A DNA stretch of 52,762 bases from Deltaproteobacteria bacterium (GTDB lineage: Bacteria; Desulfobacterota; Desulfuromonadia; Desulfuromonadales; Geopsychrobacteraceae). The DNA is taken from NCBI GenBank assembly GCA_024280485.1, contig JAJRQB010000066.1:1-52762 (forward strand), given 5' to 3'. A program made the position numbers and the translations under genes. Positions 1-7,856 of this stretch are shown here, one piece after another (the stretch's first letter is position 1; each line of letters opens with the position of its first letter). The notes beneath the pieces were generated by a model that was given only the letters and a program-made list of their open reading frames with translations, was not told the origin of the DNA and did not search any database.

Positions 1-499
1 CTGCAGGCCCGATTGCCAGAGCGCCGGATTTTTTCCCGTCCGCCATAGCCTGCTGGGCACTGAGGGTATCCATCCCCCAAAGGTGACTGGCGTCCTTGAA
101 TACGACACCATCCGATGTCACCTCAAGCACAACAGGTTCTTCGGCGCGCCCACTCACGATCAGACCATCCCAGCCTGCAGTTTTCAGTTGCATACCAAAG
201 GGACCACCACAGGATGACGAGACCATAATCCCAGTTAAGGGCGACTTGGTCACCGCGTCAAACCGACCAGTACAGGGGGCACCTGTCCCCATAAGCACCC
301 CAGACATAATTGCAATAATGTTCTGTTCGCCAAGAGGGTCGATGCCTGGTTGCAAACGGTCATAGAGCAGTTTCAGCCCCAAGCCCTTGCCGCCAAGATA
401 CATAGCTCTGTCGCGTGCAGAAACAGTGGTAACGAAAGACGTCTGTTGCGACAGATCGACTTCCAACACCCTATTGCTTGGTCCTCTTAACTCTTTCAT
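1..499 (-). CDS. Aldehyde ferredoxin oxidoreductase, N-terminal part (cut by window edge)
   Basis: Tungsten- or molybdenum-pterin enzymes of this family oxidise aldehydes to carboxylic acids with ferredoxin as electron acceptor, in the cytoplasm. I translated this strand by hand from the ATG at 499; about 166 codons are present and the gene continues beyond base 1. The N-terminal AOR domain is clear: a YLGGKGLGLKLLYD segment, then PLGEQN, GTGAPCTGRFDAVTKSPLTG and SSSCGGPFGMQLKTAGWDG, which match the pterin-binding beta domain of the family. The catalytic centre and FeS cluster cysteines lie outside the window. The start is preceded by an AGGT-type ribosome site. It is 36 bases after a MoaD/ThiS-like gene and follows an acyl-CoA synthetase, so a role in oxidising fatty aldehydes before CoA activation is likely (inference). 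The exact subfamily cannot be told from this fragment. Confidence 0.9.
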   Translation of the reverse strand, partial: MKELRGPSNRVLEVDLSQQTSFVTTVSARDRAMYLGGKGLGLKLLYDRLQPGIDPLGEQNIIAIMSGVLMGTGAPCTGRFDAVTKSPLTGIMVSSSCGGPFGMQLKTAGWDGLIVSGRAEEPVVLEVTSDGVVFKDASHLWGMDTLSAQQAMADGKKSGALAIGPA

Positions 500-535
500 T
501 CTATAACCTGTCTATGGCACTCATTGCGCATGTTT

Positions 536-799
536 TCAACCACCGGCAACCGGCCTGAAAAAACTGACAACGTCACCTTCCTGAAGGCGTTTATACTTAC
601 CTGCCATCTCACCATTGACAAAACAGAGCAGGGCTGAGCAAGGCTCGAAACCAACCAAGGCCATGACTTTTTTAATTCTCGCGCCCTTGGGCAACTCAAG
701 CGCAATCCCTATCATGGGGTCCTGCCCCACCTCGAAGAGAGGGGACTCGAAACCACCAAAAAGCTTGACCGTTACCGATATAGTTTTATTCGTATCCAT
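536..799 (-). CDS. MoaD/ThiS-like ubiquitin-fold protein with Gly-Gly tail
   Basis: A protein of 87 residues ending in VAGG. The C-terminal diglycine is the hallmark of MoaD/ThiS sulfur carriers, which are thiocarboxylated and donate sulfur to pterin or thiamin precursors. I chose the ATG at 799 (MDTNKTISVTV) because it starts the beta-grasp domain and has AGGA upstream; a longer frame reaches 871 but its extra residues resemble nothing. MoaD-like genes are commonly found beside AOR-family genes, where they are thought to serve tungstopterin cofactor formation. It sits between the acyl-CoA synthetase (72 bases upstream) and AOR (36 bases downstream), in one operon. A general MoaD for all molybdopterin synthesis is less likely because no moa genes are nearby. 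Confidence 0.8.
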   Translation of the reverse strand: MDTNKTISVTVKLFGGFESPLFEVGQDPMIGIALELPKGARIKKVMALVGFEPCSALLCFVNGEMAGKYKRLQEGDVVSFFRPVAGG

Positions 800-871
800 C
801 ACGGAATCATTTCCTGCGTAAACTGCTGGTTGCGCATGACCATAAATGAGCAAATTGCGGCTATCCAACAA

Positions 872-2698
872 TCAAACCGCAGCTTTCTTTTCATTGCTAT
901 AATATAGACCTTCAATGCTGTCCTTGTGTTTTTCGTAGATGACTTTCCTTTTTAACTTCAAGGTCGGCGTGATCTCACCGCTTTCAATTGAAAATTCCTG
1001 CGGCAGGATTATGAACCTCTTGATCGTCTCGTAACTCGGCAGTGTTTTGTTCACTACTTCGAGACGCTCAGCAAGAAGTTCCAGGATAGCCTGCTTTACA
1101 ACCAGGTCATCTATGTTCAAGTAATTGATATTTTTATCACGTGCATACTCAATAAGGCATTCAATATTCGGCGTCAGGATCGCGGTCAGATAGGGCTTGC
1201 GATCGCCATAAACAAAAGCCTGGGAAATATACTTGTCCAACTTGAGATGGTTTTCTATCGGCTGAGGAGCGATATTCTTGCCACCAGCCGTGATAATGAT
1301 CTCTTTTTTACGGTCAACAATGGTCACGAAGCCGGCGCTATCAATCGTTGCAATGTCTCCAGTCGCAAGCCAGTTATCCTTGAGCGTCTCTTTGGTCGCC
1401 TCGGGATCTTTATAATAGCCCCGCATCACTTGCGGTCCCCTGACCAACAGCTCTCCGTCTTCAGCCAGTCGAACTTCAGTCCGATCCAGAACGGTTCCGA
1501 CTGAGCCGCATTTTACCTTTTCAAAGCTGTTCACGCTGACCACCGGACTGGTTTCTGTCAGCCCATACCCTTCTAAGGTCGGAATACCAATCGACCAAAG
1601 GAACTCATTGATTCTTTTGTCCAGGGGGGCACCACCTGAGATACAAACACGTAAGCGGCCGCCAAACTTAGCCCGTATTTTGCCAAACACCAGCTTGTCG
1701 GCAAGCTTGTAGCAGATTCCCAAAGACCCCGGCGAGCGGCGCTGAATATATTTCCGTTCAACAAACCTGCTCCCGACATTAACCGCCCAGTGGAACAGCT
1801 TTCGTTTGATCGGGGAAGCCTGGTGCACATTTTCATAAATCCGCGAATAGATTTTTTCAAACAATCTTGGCACGCTGACCATCATGGTCGGACGCACTTC
1901 AACAATATTTTCCACCACTTTATCGACACTTTCGGCAAATGCCATATGGCAACCAGTCATAAACACCGAATAATATCCCGCCGTCCGCTCAAGAACATGA
2001 CTCAGCGGCAAGAAACTCAAGAATGTCTCTTCCCCATCTCTGATCCCGGCACGTATCGCACCGTAATAGGCATTTGACAGCATGTTTGCATGGGTAAGCA
2101 TGACTCCCTTGGGAACTCCTGTGGTCCCTGAGGTATAGATAATGGTGATGAGATCATCAGATGTAATCTTTGCGACCCTCTCCTCTATTTCGAGCTGCTC
2201 TTCTTCCTGCAGGGGATGAGAAAGCTCCGCCAACTGGTAGAGATGAAATACCGGAAGCGTCGGGTCTCCGATAAATTGTTCGAAAGAAACAACCAACTCC
2301 ACACCCGGGATCTGATCACGCACTTCGAGAAGCTTTTCGTACTGGGTCCGCGAGGAAACAAACACGATTTTCGTTTCAGCATGATTGATGACATAGGCAG
2401 CCTGTTCCGGCGTATTGGTTGCGTATATCGGGACACTGATCCCACCGGCAAACTGAATTGCGAAATCCGACACAGCCCATCCGACACGGTTTTCCGAGAA
2501 TATAGCAACCCGGTCTCCTACTTGCGCACCGACTTTTAGCAGTCCGCGTGCCGTCATAAGGACCTGCTGATAAAACAGCTCGTAGGTCAAGGCTTCATAT
2601 TTACCATTTTTTTTATAACTAAGCGCCGGTTTGCCAGCGAACTTCTTTGCGTTTTCCATCAACATTTCAGGCATCGACCTGAAAGGAACGTTACTCAC
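872..2698 (-). CDS. Long-chain acyl-CoA synthetase (AMP-forming)
   Basis: Activates fatty acids with ATP and CoA to acyl-CoA via an acyl-adenylate, in the cytoplasm at the membrane. The protein has 608 residues, the normal length for the FadD15-like long-chain group. The AMP-binding P-loop YTSGTTGVPKG is at residues 188-198, the A5 motif EGYGLTETSP near the middle, the hinge region ATGDIATID and then DRKKEIIITAGGKNIAP near the C-terminus. Translation begins at a GTG at 2698 with AGGAG six bases upstream. It is the first gene of an operon with the MoaD-like gene and AOR: AOR would produce the fatty acid that this enzyme activates. Its promoter (2738-2766) carries a copy of the window-wide operator. 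Chain-length preference cannot be read from the sequence. Confidence 0.93.
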   Translation of the reverse strand: MSNVPFRSMPEMLMENAKKFAGKPALSYKKNGKYEALTYELFYQQVLMTARGLLKVGAQVGDRVAIFSENRVGWAVSDFAIQFAGGISVPIYATNTPEQAAYVINHAETKIVFVSSRTQYEKLLEVRDQIPGVELVVSFEQFIGDPTLPVFHLYQLAELSHPLQEEEQLEIEERVAKITSDDLITIIYTSGTTGVPKGVMLTHANMLSNAYYGAIRAGIRDGEETFLSFLPLSHVLERTAGYYSVFMTGCHMAFAESVDKVVENIVEVRPTMMVSVPRLFEKIYSRIYENVHQASPIKRKLFHWAVNVGSRFVERKYIQRRSPGSLGICYKLADKLVFGKIRAKFGGRLRVCISGGAPLDKRINEFLWSIGIPTLEGYGLTETSPVVSVNSFEKVKCGSVGTVLDRTEVRLAEDGELLVRGPQVMRGYYKDPEATKETLKDNWLATGDIATIDSAGFVTIVDRKKEIIITAGGKNIAPQPIENHLKLDKYISQAFVYGDRKPYLTAILTPNIECLIEYARDKNINYLNIDDLVVKQAILELLAERLEVVNKTLPSYETIKRFIILPQEFSIESGEITPTLKLKRKVIYEKHKDSIEGLYYSNEKKAAV

Positions 2699-2737
2699 GT
2701 TAAACTCCTATCCAGATAAGCATCAGTGAACTCTTTC

Positions 2738-2766
2738 AACCTATTCATTCTGAACGTTCAGTCAAT
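2738..2766 (-). promoter_or_regulatory. Promoter with operator copy (site A) for acyl-CoA synthetase/AOR operon
   Basis: Read on the minus strand: TTGACT at 2765-2760, a 16-base gap, then TAGGTT at 2743-2738. The 12-base perfect palindrome CTGAACGTTCAG (2750-2761) fills the spacer. The 18-mer at 2749-2766 agrees with the ideal operator ACTGACTGTACAGTCAGT at 13-14 positions. It is one of the weaker copies. The -10 resembles those of the etf and fad promoters at 43458 and 52175. Regulation by the TetR protein of this window is inferred. Confidence 0.5.
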
Positions 2767-2869
2767 TCACTGAGCCACTCTTCTCTTGTGATGAGCTTTA
2801 AGATCTGTTTAATAATTATTTAAACCCAATTCTCCTGGAGAAATCCTCCAAAGCCATGCATCAGAATAT

Positions 2870-5245
2870 TCAGACGTCCTCTACCTGGCAAATAGAAATT
2901 TTCGAATGAGACACCTCTTCACATCCCGGATTTGGCTTCAACAGAAAACACGTCAGTGCAGGCAACAACAGAATTGACGCCAGCATGTTCACCAGGAACA
3001 TAAAGGTTAACAGCAAGCCCATATCCGCCTGAAACTTAAGCGGCGAGAACATCCAGGTAGCAACACCAATCGCCAAGGTGACACCGGTAAAGACAACTCC
3101 GTTTCCAGTTATTTCAAGGGTCAAATGATAAGCCTCCCCGAGGCTTTTCCCTTCATCCAGCAGACTCTTTAAGCGACTGAAAATATAGATGCCGTAATCG
3201 ACGCCGACTCCAACCCCCAGCGCCACCACCGGCAAGGTCGAGACCTTGAGACCGATTTCAAATATGGCCATCACCGCATAGGCCAGAACGGATACCAGCA
3301 CAAGAGGCAAAACGATACACAGCACGGCGCGCACCGAACGATAGGTGAAGTAACACAGTATGATAATCGCAGAAAAAACGTAGATCAGGATCGGAAATTG
3401 GGCGGCCTCAACTTCCTCGTTGGTTGCAGCCATAACCCCTACATTGCCGGTTGCCAGTTTGAATTCGACCTTTTCAGATGGATATTTATCCCGGTAAGCC
3501 TTCACTTCGTTGACGATGTGCGAAATAGTTTCCGCCTTGTGATCAATAGTAAAAATTTTGACTGGCATTACGCTGCAGTCGCGATTCAAAAGACCACTAC
3601 TGGTTCGAACACCACGGACGCTCTGCGCCATGTTCTGGGAGTTTCGCGGCATCACCCGCCACTTCAGACCCCCTTCATTCCAACCGGCATTGATGATCTT
3701 GGATCGTCCAGGCAGGCTTGAAACCGACTGGACTCCTTTCAAATTCGCCATATGCCAGGCAAATCGATCAATATCTTTCATAACATCGTAATCAAGGCAG
3801 CCCTCAGGAACTGTCTGAGCAATGACGGAAAGAACGTCGATCCCGACAGCGAACTTGTCAACAATCACATTGGTGTCAAGATTGTAACGTGAATCGGCCC
3901 GCAGTTCTGGAACCCCACGATGCATATCACCGATCCTGACCTCCGCTCCCTTCCACAGGCCGAAGCCGAACAGAACAATCGCAACCAGAATGACAATCGC
4001 CGCAGGCTTGGGTTCCGCAACCTTGCAGACAACATTCCACAGGCCGGAAATTCGGTTGATCCGCCTGTCAGTTGTGGCCATATATGCGGCATCATACTTC
4101 TCATACGACAGCAGAACCGGGAGCAGAAACAGGTTGGTAAAAATAATGGCGGCAACACCGAGACTGGCAATGATCGCCATCTCCTGAATCATCCTGATAT
4201 CGATCAGCAGGATCGTAATAAAACCGATAGTATCGCTGGCCAGCGCGATGGAGCCTGGAACCAACAACCGTCGAAAACTTCTGCGGGCTGCCTCCACAGG
4301 AGCCGCCCCGAGGTAGGCTTCAGAGCGGGTGGCGCCAATCATCTGCACCCCATGACTGACCCCGATGGCGAAGATAAGGAAAGGTACCAGAATTGACATG
4401 GGATCGATGCCGAAACCCAGCAACGGCAAGAGTCCCAACTGCCAGATAACAGCCACCAGGGAACAGACCAGAGGGACGATCGTGAGTTTCCACGATTGGG
4501 AATACCAGTAAACCAGAAAAGCGGTAATGACGAAGGCGACCAGAAAAAATAGCAAAACCCGCTTGGTTCCCTCGGTCATGTCACCGATAAATTTTGCGAA
4601 ACCGATAATATGGACGTCAACGGTCTCGGAGTCATACTTCTCCCTGATCTTCTCTTCGAGATCGCGCGAAACCTTTAGATAATTGAGGCGTTTCCCCGTT
4701 GTCGGATCGATTTCCAGCAGTGGTGCGCCGATCAAGACCCCGGAAAAATCCTTGGCCACCAATCGCCCCAGAACACCGGATTTGAGAATATTCTTCCTGA
4801 CCTGTTCAAGGCCCTCGGGAGTCGCGGTAAAATCAGCCGGCACGACTTTGCCGGCGGCAATGCCATCCTCAGTCACCTCGGTGTAGCGCACGTTTGGCGT
4901 AAAGAGCGATTTCACCCGTCCTCGGTCAACACCGGGGAGGAAAAAAACCTCATCAGTCACCTCCTTGAGTGTGCTGAAGAACTCTGGAGTGAAGATATCT
5001 CCCTCTTTGGCCATTAGCGCAACCAAGACTCGACTTCCGCCACCCAGTTCGTCCTTATACTCAAGGAAGGTCTGCATGAATTCGTGTTTAAGCGGCAGAC
5101 GCTTCAGAAAGCTGGCATCGATGCGAATATGAGTTGCAGACCAGCCCATTCCCAGAGTCAGGATGATAAACACAGCAATCACTAATGGCCGAAAGCCGAA
5201 GACGCACTCTTCGAGGGTGTTTTTTATTGTTACTAGAAATCTCAT
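2870..5245 (-). CDS. MMPL/RND-superfamily transporter (HAE3-like)
   Basis: A 791-residue inner-membrane permease driven by the proton gradient; relatives of this group move lipids and other hydrophobic molecules. It shows the two-fold RND layout: one N-terminal helix (about residues 16-36), a large periplasmic loop, a helix bundle beginning near residue 230 (VLLFFLVAFVITAFLVYW), a second helix near 420, another loop and a second bundle near 620. The conserved RND segment GVGVGVDYGIYIFSRLKS is in the second half and its counterpart FAIGVSHGVQMIGA in the first. The start has AGGA seven to eight bases upstream. It is the last gene of DUF1302-DUF1329-Ycf48-MMPL, a set that recurs in proteobacteria degrading hydrophobic compounds. 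Substrate and direction are unknown; no membrane fusion protein or TolC is nearby. Confidence 0.9.
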   Translation of the reverse strand: MRFLVTIKNTLEECVFGFRPLVIAVFIILTLGMGWSATHIRIDASFLKRLPLKHEFMQTFLEYKDELGGGSRVLVALMAKEGDIFTPEFFSTLKEVTDEVFFLPGVDRGRVKSLFTPNVRYTEVTEDGIAAGKVVPADFTATPEGLEQVRKNILKSGVLGRLVAKDFSGVLIGAPLLEIDPTTGKRLNYLKVSRDLEEKIREKYDSETVDVHIIGFAKFIGDMTEGTKRVLLFFLVAFVITAFLVYWYSQSWKLTIVPLVCSLVAVIWQLGLLPLLGFGIDPMSILVPFLIFAIGVSHGVQMIGATRSEAYLGAAPVEAARRSFRRLLVPGSIALASDTIGFITILLIDIRMIQEMAIIASLGVAAIIFTNLFLLPVLLSYEKYDAAYMATTDRRINRISGLWNVVCKVAEPKPAAIVILVAIVLFGFGLWKGAEVRIGDMHRGVPELRADSRYNLDTNVIVDKFAVGIDVLSVIAQTVPEGCLDYDVMKDIDRFAWHMANLKGVQSVSSLPGRSKIINAGWNEGGLKWRVMPRNSQNMAQSVRGVRTSSGLLNRDCSVMPVKIFTIDHKAETISHIVNEVKAYRDKYPSEKVEFKLATGNVGVMAATNEEVEAAQFPILIYVFSAIIILCYFTYRSVRAVLCIVLPLVLVSVLAYAVMAIFEIGLKVSTLPVVALGVGVGVDYGIYIFSRLKSLLDEGKSLGEAYHLTLEITGNGVVFTGVTLAIGVATWMFSPLKFQADMGLLLTFMFLVNMLASILLLPALTCFLLKPNPGCEEVSHSKISICQVEDV

Positions 5246-5360
5246 TTTTCGATCCTCAAACAGAGCAACATCTTCTTGCTCATTACGGGTAGATACCTTT
5301 ACAGTCCATATCCGGTCTTAAGCGGTAAGCTGAGAAGCAGACACGAATAACTATTGGGCA

Positions 5361-6377
5361 TCACTTCGAAAGAAGTTGAGCAACCGACCCAATTTTCCGC
5401 ACCCCTTTTTCGCCAAACAAGACTAAACTTCCATCCTGGGTCTGGTTGACGGAACTTATGCCAACCCGATCAGACTGCTGCTGCCATTTGAAACTACGCC
5501 CAGAATCCTTGCTGACCAGGATCGTACCGATAAGTCCGACGACAATAACGGTTCCGTCGCCCTGACGCAGCCCATCGGTGAGCATTGCTTCGGAGCCGGT
5601 TGTCACTTCCTGCCAATTTTCACCGGCATCATTCGAGCGAAACATATGCCCTCGCAGACCGAACAGCAACAGAGAGTCTCCATCCAGGGGCAAGACCCCT
5701 AAAAACGACCCTTTGTATGGAGTCTCCAGTGCCAGCCAGTTTTTTCCACCGTCATCCGAACGATAGAAATGACCAGCCTCTCCGGCAATGTACAGCCTAT
5801 CCGTTTCTGAATGGGCAATCTGATTGAGGTGGTATTCCTCGCCAAACTCTTCATCGTCAAGCACATCTCCAGTATCGGAAGCTTCCGGTTGGAATGGCTG
5901 CAAGTCCCAGTTGTCTCCGCCATCTTCAGTGGCGAGAAGCAGTCCGTAGGCACCTACGGCAAAACCATTCAGGGCATCCTTGAACCAGACATCCAGCAGC
6001 GGTTGATCATCACCAGGATTAGCATGGACCTGGAGCCAAGTTTGACCACCGTCTCGGGTTTTCAAAATGACCTCATCATGCCCAACGACCCAACCGAGCT
6101 TCTCATCATGAAAATAGACCGCGGTCAGGGTCGCCTGGGTCGGGACGACAGCCTGCAACCAAGAATTTCCATTGTCTTTTGAAATCAGAATGTGGCCCCT
6201 CTCCCCTACCGTAACCAGTGCACTGCCGCTGGTTGCGCCGTCAAGAAGCAACGAACGGACGGCCAGGGGGGCCTTGACCGCAGACTCCGTAGCGATGGCC
6301 GGGCAGAAAAGGCTACCGCCAAACAGCAGGCCAGCTATGAGCAGAAATCGGGACAAAGAAACGAGCAAACTATTCAT
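5361..6377 (-). CDS. Ycf48-like beta-propeller protein, exported
   Basis: A 338-residue protein with a clear signal peptide (residues 1-29, hydrophobic core LSRFLLIAGLLFGGSLF). The rest is a row of about six BNR/Asp-box-like repeats, for example SKDNGNSW, TRDGGQTW, TEDGGDNW, SDDGGKNW, SNDAGENW and SKDSGRSF, which form a beta-propeller like that of the photosystem II assembly factor Ycf48. In non-photosynthetic bacteria such proteins occur between DUF1329 and MMPL genes and are thought to act as periplasmic assembly or scaffolding partners of the transporter; no enzymatic role is known. The ribosome site is weak, so it may depend on translation from the gene before it. It lies 98 bases after DUF1329, across a hairpin, and 115 bases before the MMPL gene. 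Confidence 0.85.
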   Translation of the reverse strand: MNSLLVSLSRFLLIAGLLFGGSLFCPAIATESAVKAPLAVRSLLLDGATSGSALVTVGERGHILISKDNGNSWLQAVVPTQATLTAVYFHDEKLGWVVGHDEVILKTRDGGQTWLQVHANPGDDQPLLDVWFKDALNGFAVGAYGLLLATEDGGDNWDLQPFQPEASDTGDVLDDEEFGEEYHLNQIAHSETDRLYIAGEAGHFYRSDDGGKNWLALETPYKGSFLGVLPLDGDSLLLFGLRGHMFRSNDAGENWQEVTTGSEAMLTDGLRQGDGTVIVVGLIGTILVSKDSGRSFKWQQQSDRVGISSVNQTQDGSLVLFGEKGVRKIGSVAQLLSK

Positions 6378-6437
6378 AAAAGCACCAATTAAACCTTAAT
6401 AACCCATTCGAGCTAAAAGAACGCTGGTGGGGTGAGC

Positions 6438-6459
6438 GGCCAGACTCAAGAGTCTGGCC
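6438..6459 (-). terminator. Hairpin between DUF1329 and Ycf48 genes
   Basis: GGCCAGACT and AGTCTGGCC pair perfectly over 9 bases around a CAAG loop, flanked by further GGTGG/CCACC pairing. There is no T run after it on the minus strand, so it is more likely an mRNA-stabilising or partial-termination element that raises the first two genes over the last two. Confidence 0.5.
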
Positions 6460-6475
6460 ACCACCTATTGTAATA

Positions 6476-7837
6476 TTAGCGACGCCCTAAGCGACGTAGC
6501 GAGCTGGTCGTGAACTCCTTGAGATCGAATTTCTTGCTGAACTTGTACATATCTTCTTCATTGTTGAGCATACTCACGGCGTAACGGCCCGACGGCAAAT
6601 CGTAATTTACCTCTGCGGTGGTCCAATAGGTAGGGACATCATAATAGTTGATGCCATGCCCTTCAGAGACTCGCCACAACTGATCCCGATTGTCGTAAAT
6701 ATCCACCGCCAAGATCTGCCAGGAATCCTCGTCTACGTATAAGGTGCGCCGCTTATAGGTATGGCTGATCCCTTGCTTAAGGGTCGCATCAACTACCCAG
6801 ACACGGTGTAATTCATAACGCAGGTGATCCGAATTCATATGTAGCGGTTTCAAGATGTCCTTATACTTAAGTTTGTCGCTGTGAAGCTTGTAGGAGTTGT
6901 AAGGGACATAGATCTCTTTCTTACCGAGCAGTTTCCAGTCGTAACGCTCTGGGCTACCGTTGTACATATCGAGCTGATCAGTAACTGACAGACCATCGGT
7001 AGCTGCTTCCGGATTATCGAAAGCCAGGTTCGGCGCTCGCCGCACCCGCCGCTGACCGGGGCTATAGGTCCAGGCTTTGCGATGTTCCTTACTCTGATCC
7101 AGGGTCTCATGCACCAGAGTCATCCTGCCGGCAAGCTTGGCAGGTGCCAGACTTTCGGCCCGATAGTGCAATACCACATTGTCCAGTTTTTCTTCCGTCA
7201 TCCCTTCCTGGGAATATTGAACGTTCATTCGCTGAAGTTTTGTGCTTAGGGTGTAGTCTCCTTTACGGGTAACACCAACCTTGACGAACTTACGCTCTAT
7301 GGCGTTACCCCGCCAGCGCAGGATATGATTCCAGAGAACTTCGAGTCCGTTGTCCGGTAAAGGAAATGGAATTCCGATGACGGCACCAGTGACGCCGTTA
7401 CCGTTTGACGCCAGTTCAGCGGTAGCCGCGATCTGCTTGGTGGCATCGTAAATACGCTGTGGTGCCGAGGCGCTACGATGGCTGGGATAGACGTTCATGA
7501 AAAAACTATCGTAGGTCTTCAACAACGCCTTGTGCCCTGGAGTCAGCTTGTCTGCATATTGATCCAGATTGGTGGCATTGATCGTAAAGAGTACCTTTTC
7601 ATCAGCAAAAGGATCAGGATGGTGATCCCCAGGTTTATAACCTGCCGGCGGAGTGGTGATCCCCCCCGTCCAAGCGGGAATGGTTCCATCACTGTTGGCG
7701 GCTTTTTCTGCGCCCAGCGGCGTTAGATCCTGGCCAAGCCGAGCGATCTCTTCTGTCGTCGATTTTGCCGAACAGATCCCGGTGACACTCAACATAAGTA
7801 AGGTGACAGCTATGAAGGTAATTATTCTCTTCAACAT
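6476..7837 (-). CDS. DUF1329 protein (outer-membrane lipoprotein-sorting-like), exported
   Basis: A 453-residue protein with a signal peptide (MLKRIITFIAVTLLMLSVTG, cleavage after SA). The mature part has typical DUF1329 features: LTPLGAEKAANSDGTIPAWTGG near the N-terminus, then RRVRRAPNLAFDNP and YVDEDSWQILAVDIYDNRDQLWR. The fold is related to LolA/LolB carriers, which suggests binding of an acylated or hydrophobic ligand in the periplasm; the true ligand is unknown. I chose the ATG at 7837, with GGGAG upstream, over a longer frame to 7885 that would overlap the DUF1302 gene and bury the signal peptide. It starts 19 bases after DUF1302, its usual partner, in the operon driven from 9616-9660. 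Confidence 0.9.
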   Translation of the reverse strand: MLKRIITFIAVTLLMLSVTGICSAKSTTEEIARLGQDLTPLGAEKAANSDGTIPAWTGGITTPPAGYKPGDHHPDPFADEKVLFTINATNLDQYADKLTPGHKALLKTYDSFFMNVYPSHRSASAPQRIYDATKQIAATAELASNGNGVTGAVIGIPFPLPDNGLEVLWNHILRWRGNAIERKFVKVGVTRKGDYTLSTKLQRMNVQYSQEGMTEEKLDNVVLHYRAESLAPAKLAGRMTLVHETLDQSKEHRKAWTYSPGQRRVRRAPNLAFDNPEAATDGLSVTDQLDMYNGSPERYDWKLLGKKEIYVPYNSYKLHSDKLKYKDILKPLHMNSDHLRYELHRVWVVDATLKQGISHTYKRRTLYVDEDSWQILAVDIYDNRDQLWRVSEGHGINYYDVPTYWTTAEVNYDLPSGRYAVSMLNNEEDMYKFSKKFDLKEFTTSSLRRLGRR

Positions 7838-7856
7838 CTTTCTCTTCTCCCTTTTC

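Noticed and set aside
6974-6990. A copy of CTGACAGACCATC inside the DUF1329 gene identical to part of weak site F at 33549
   Set aside because: It lies in well-conserved coding sequence and is not palindromic; a chance match, which also lowers trust in site F.
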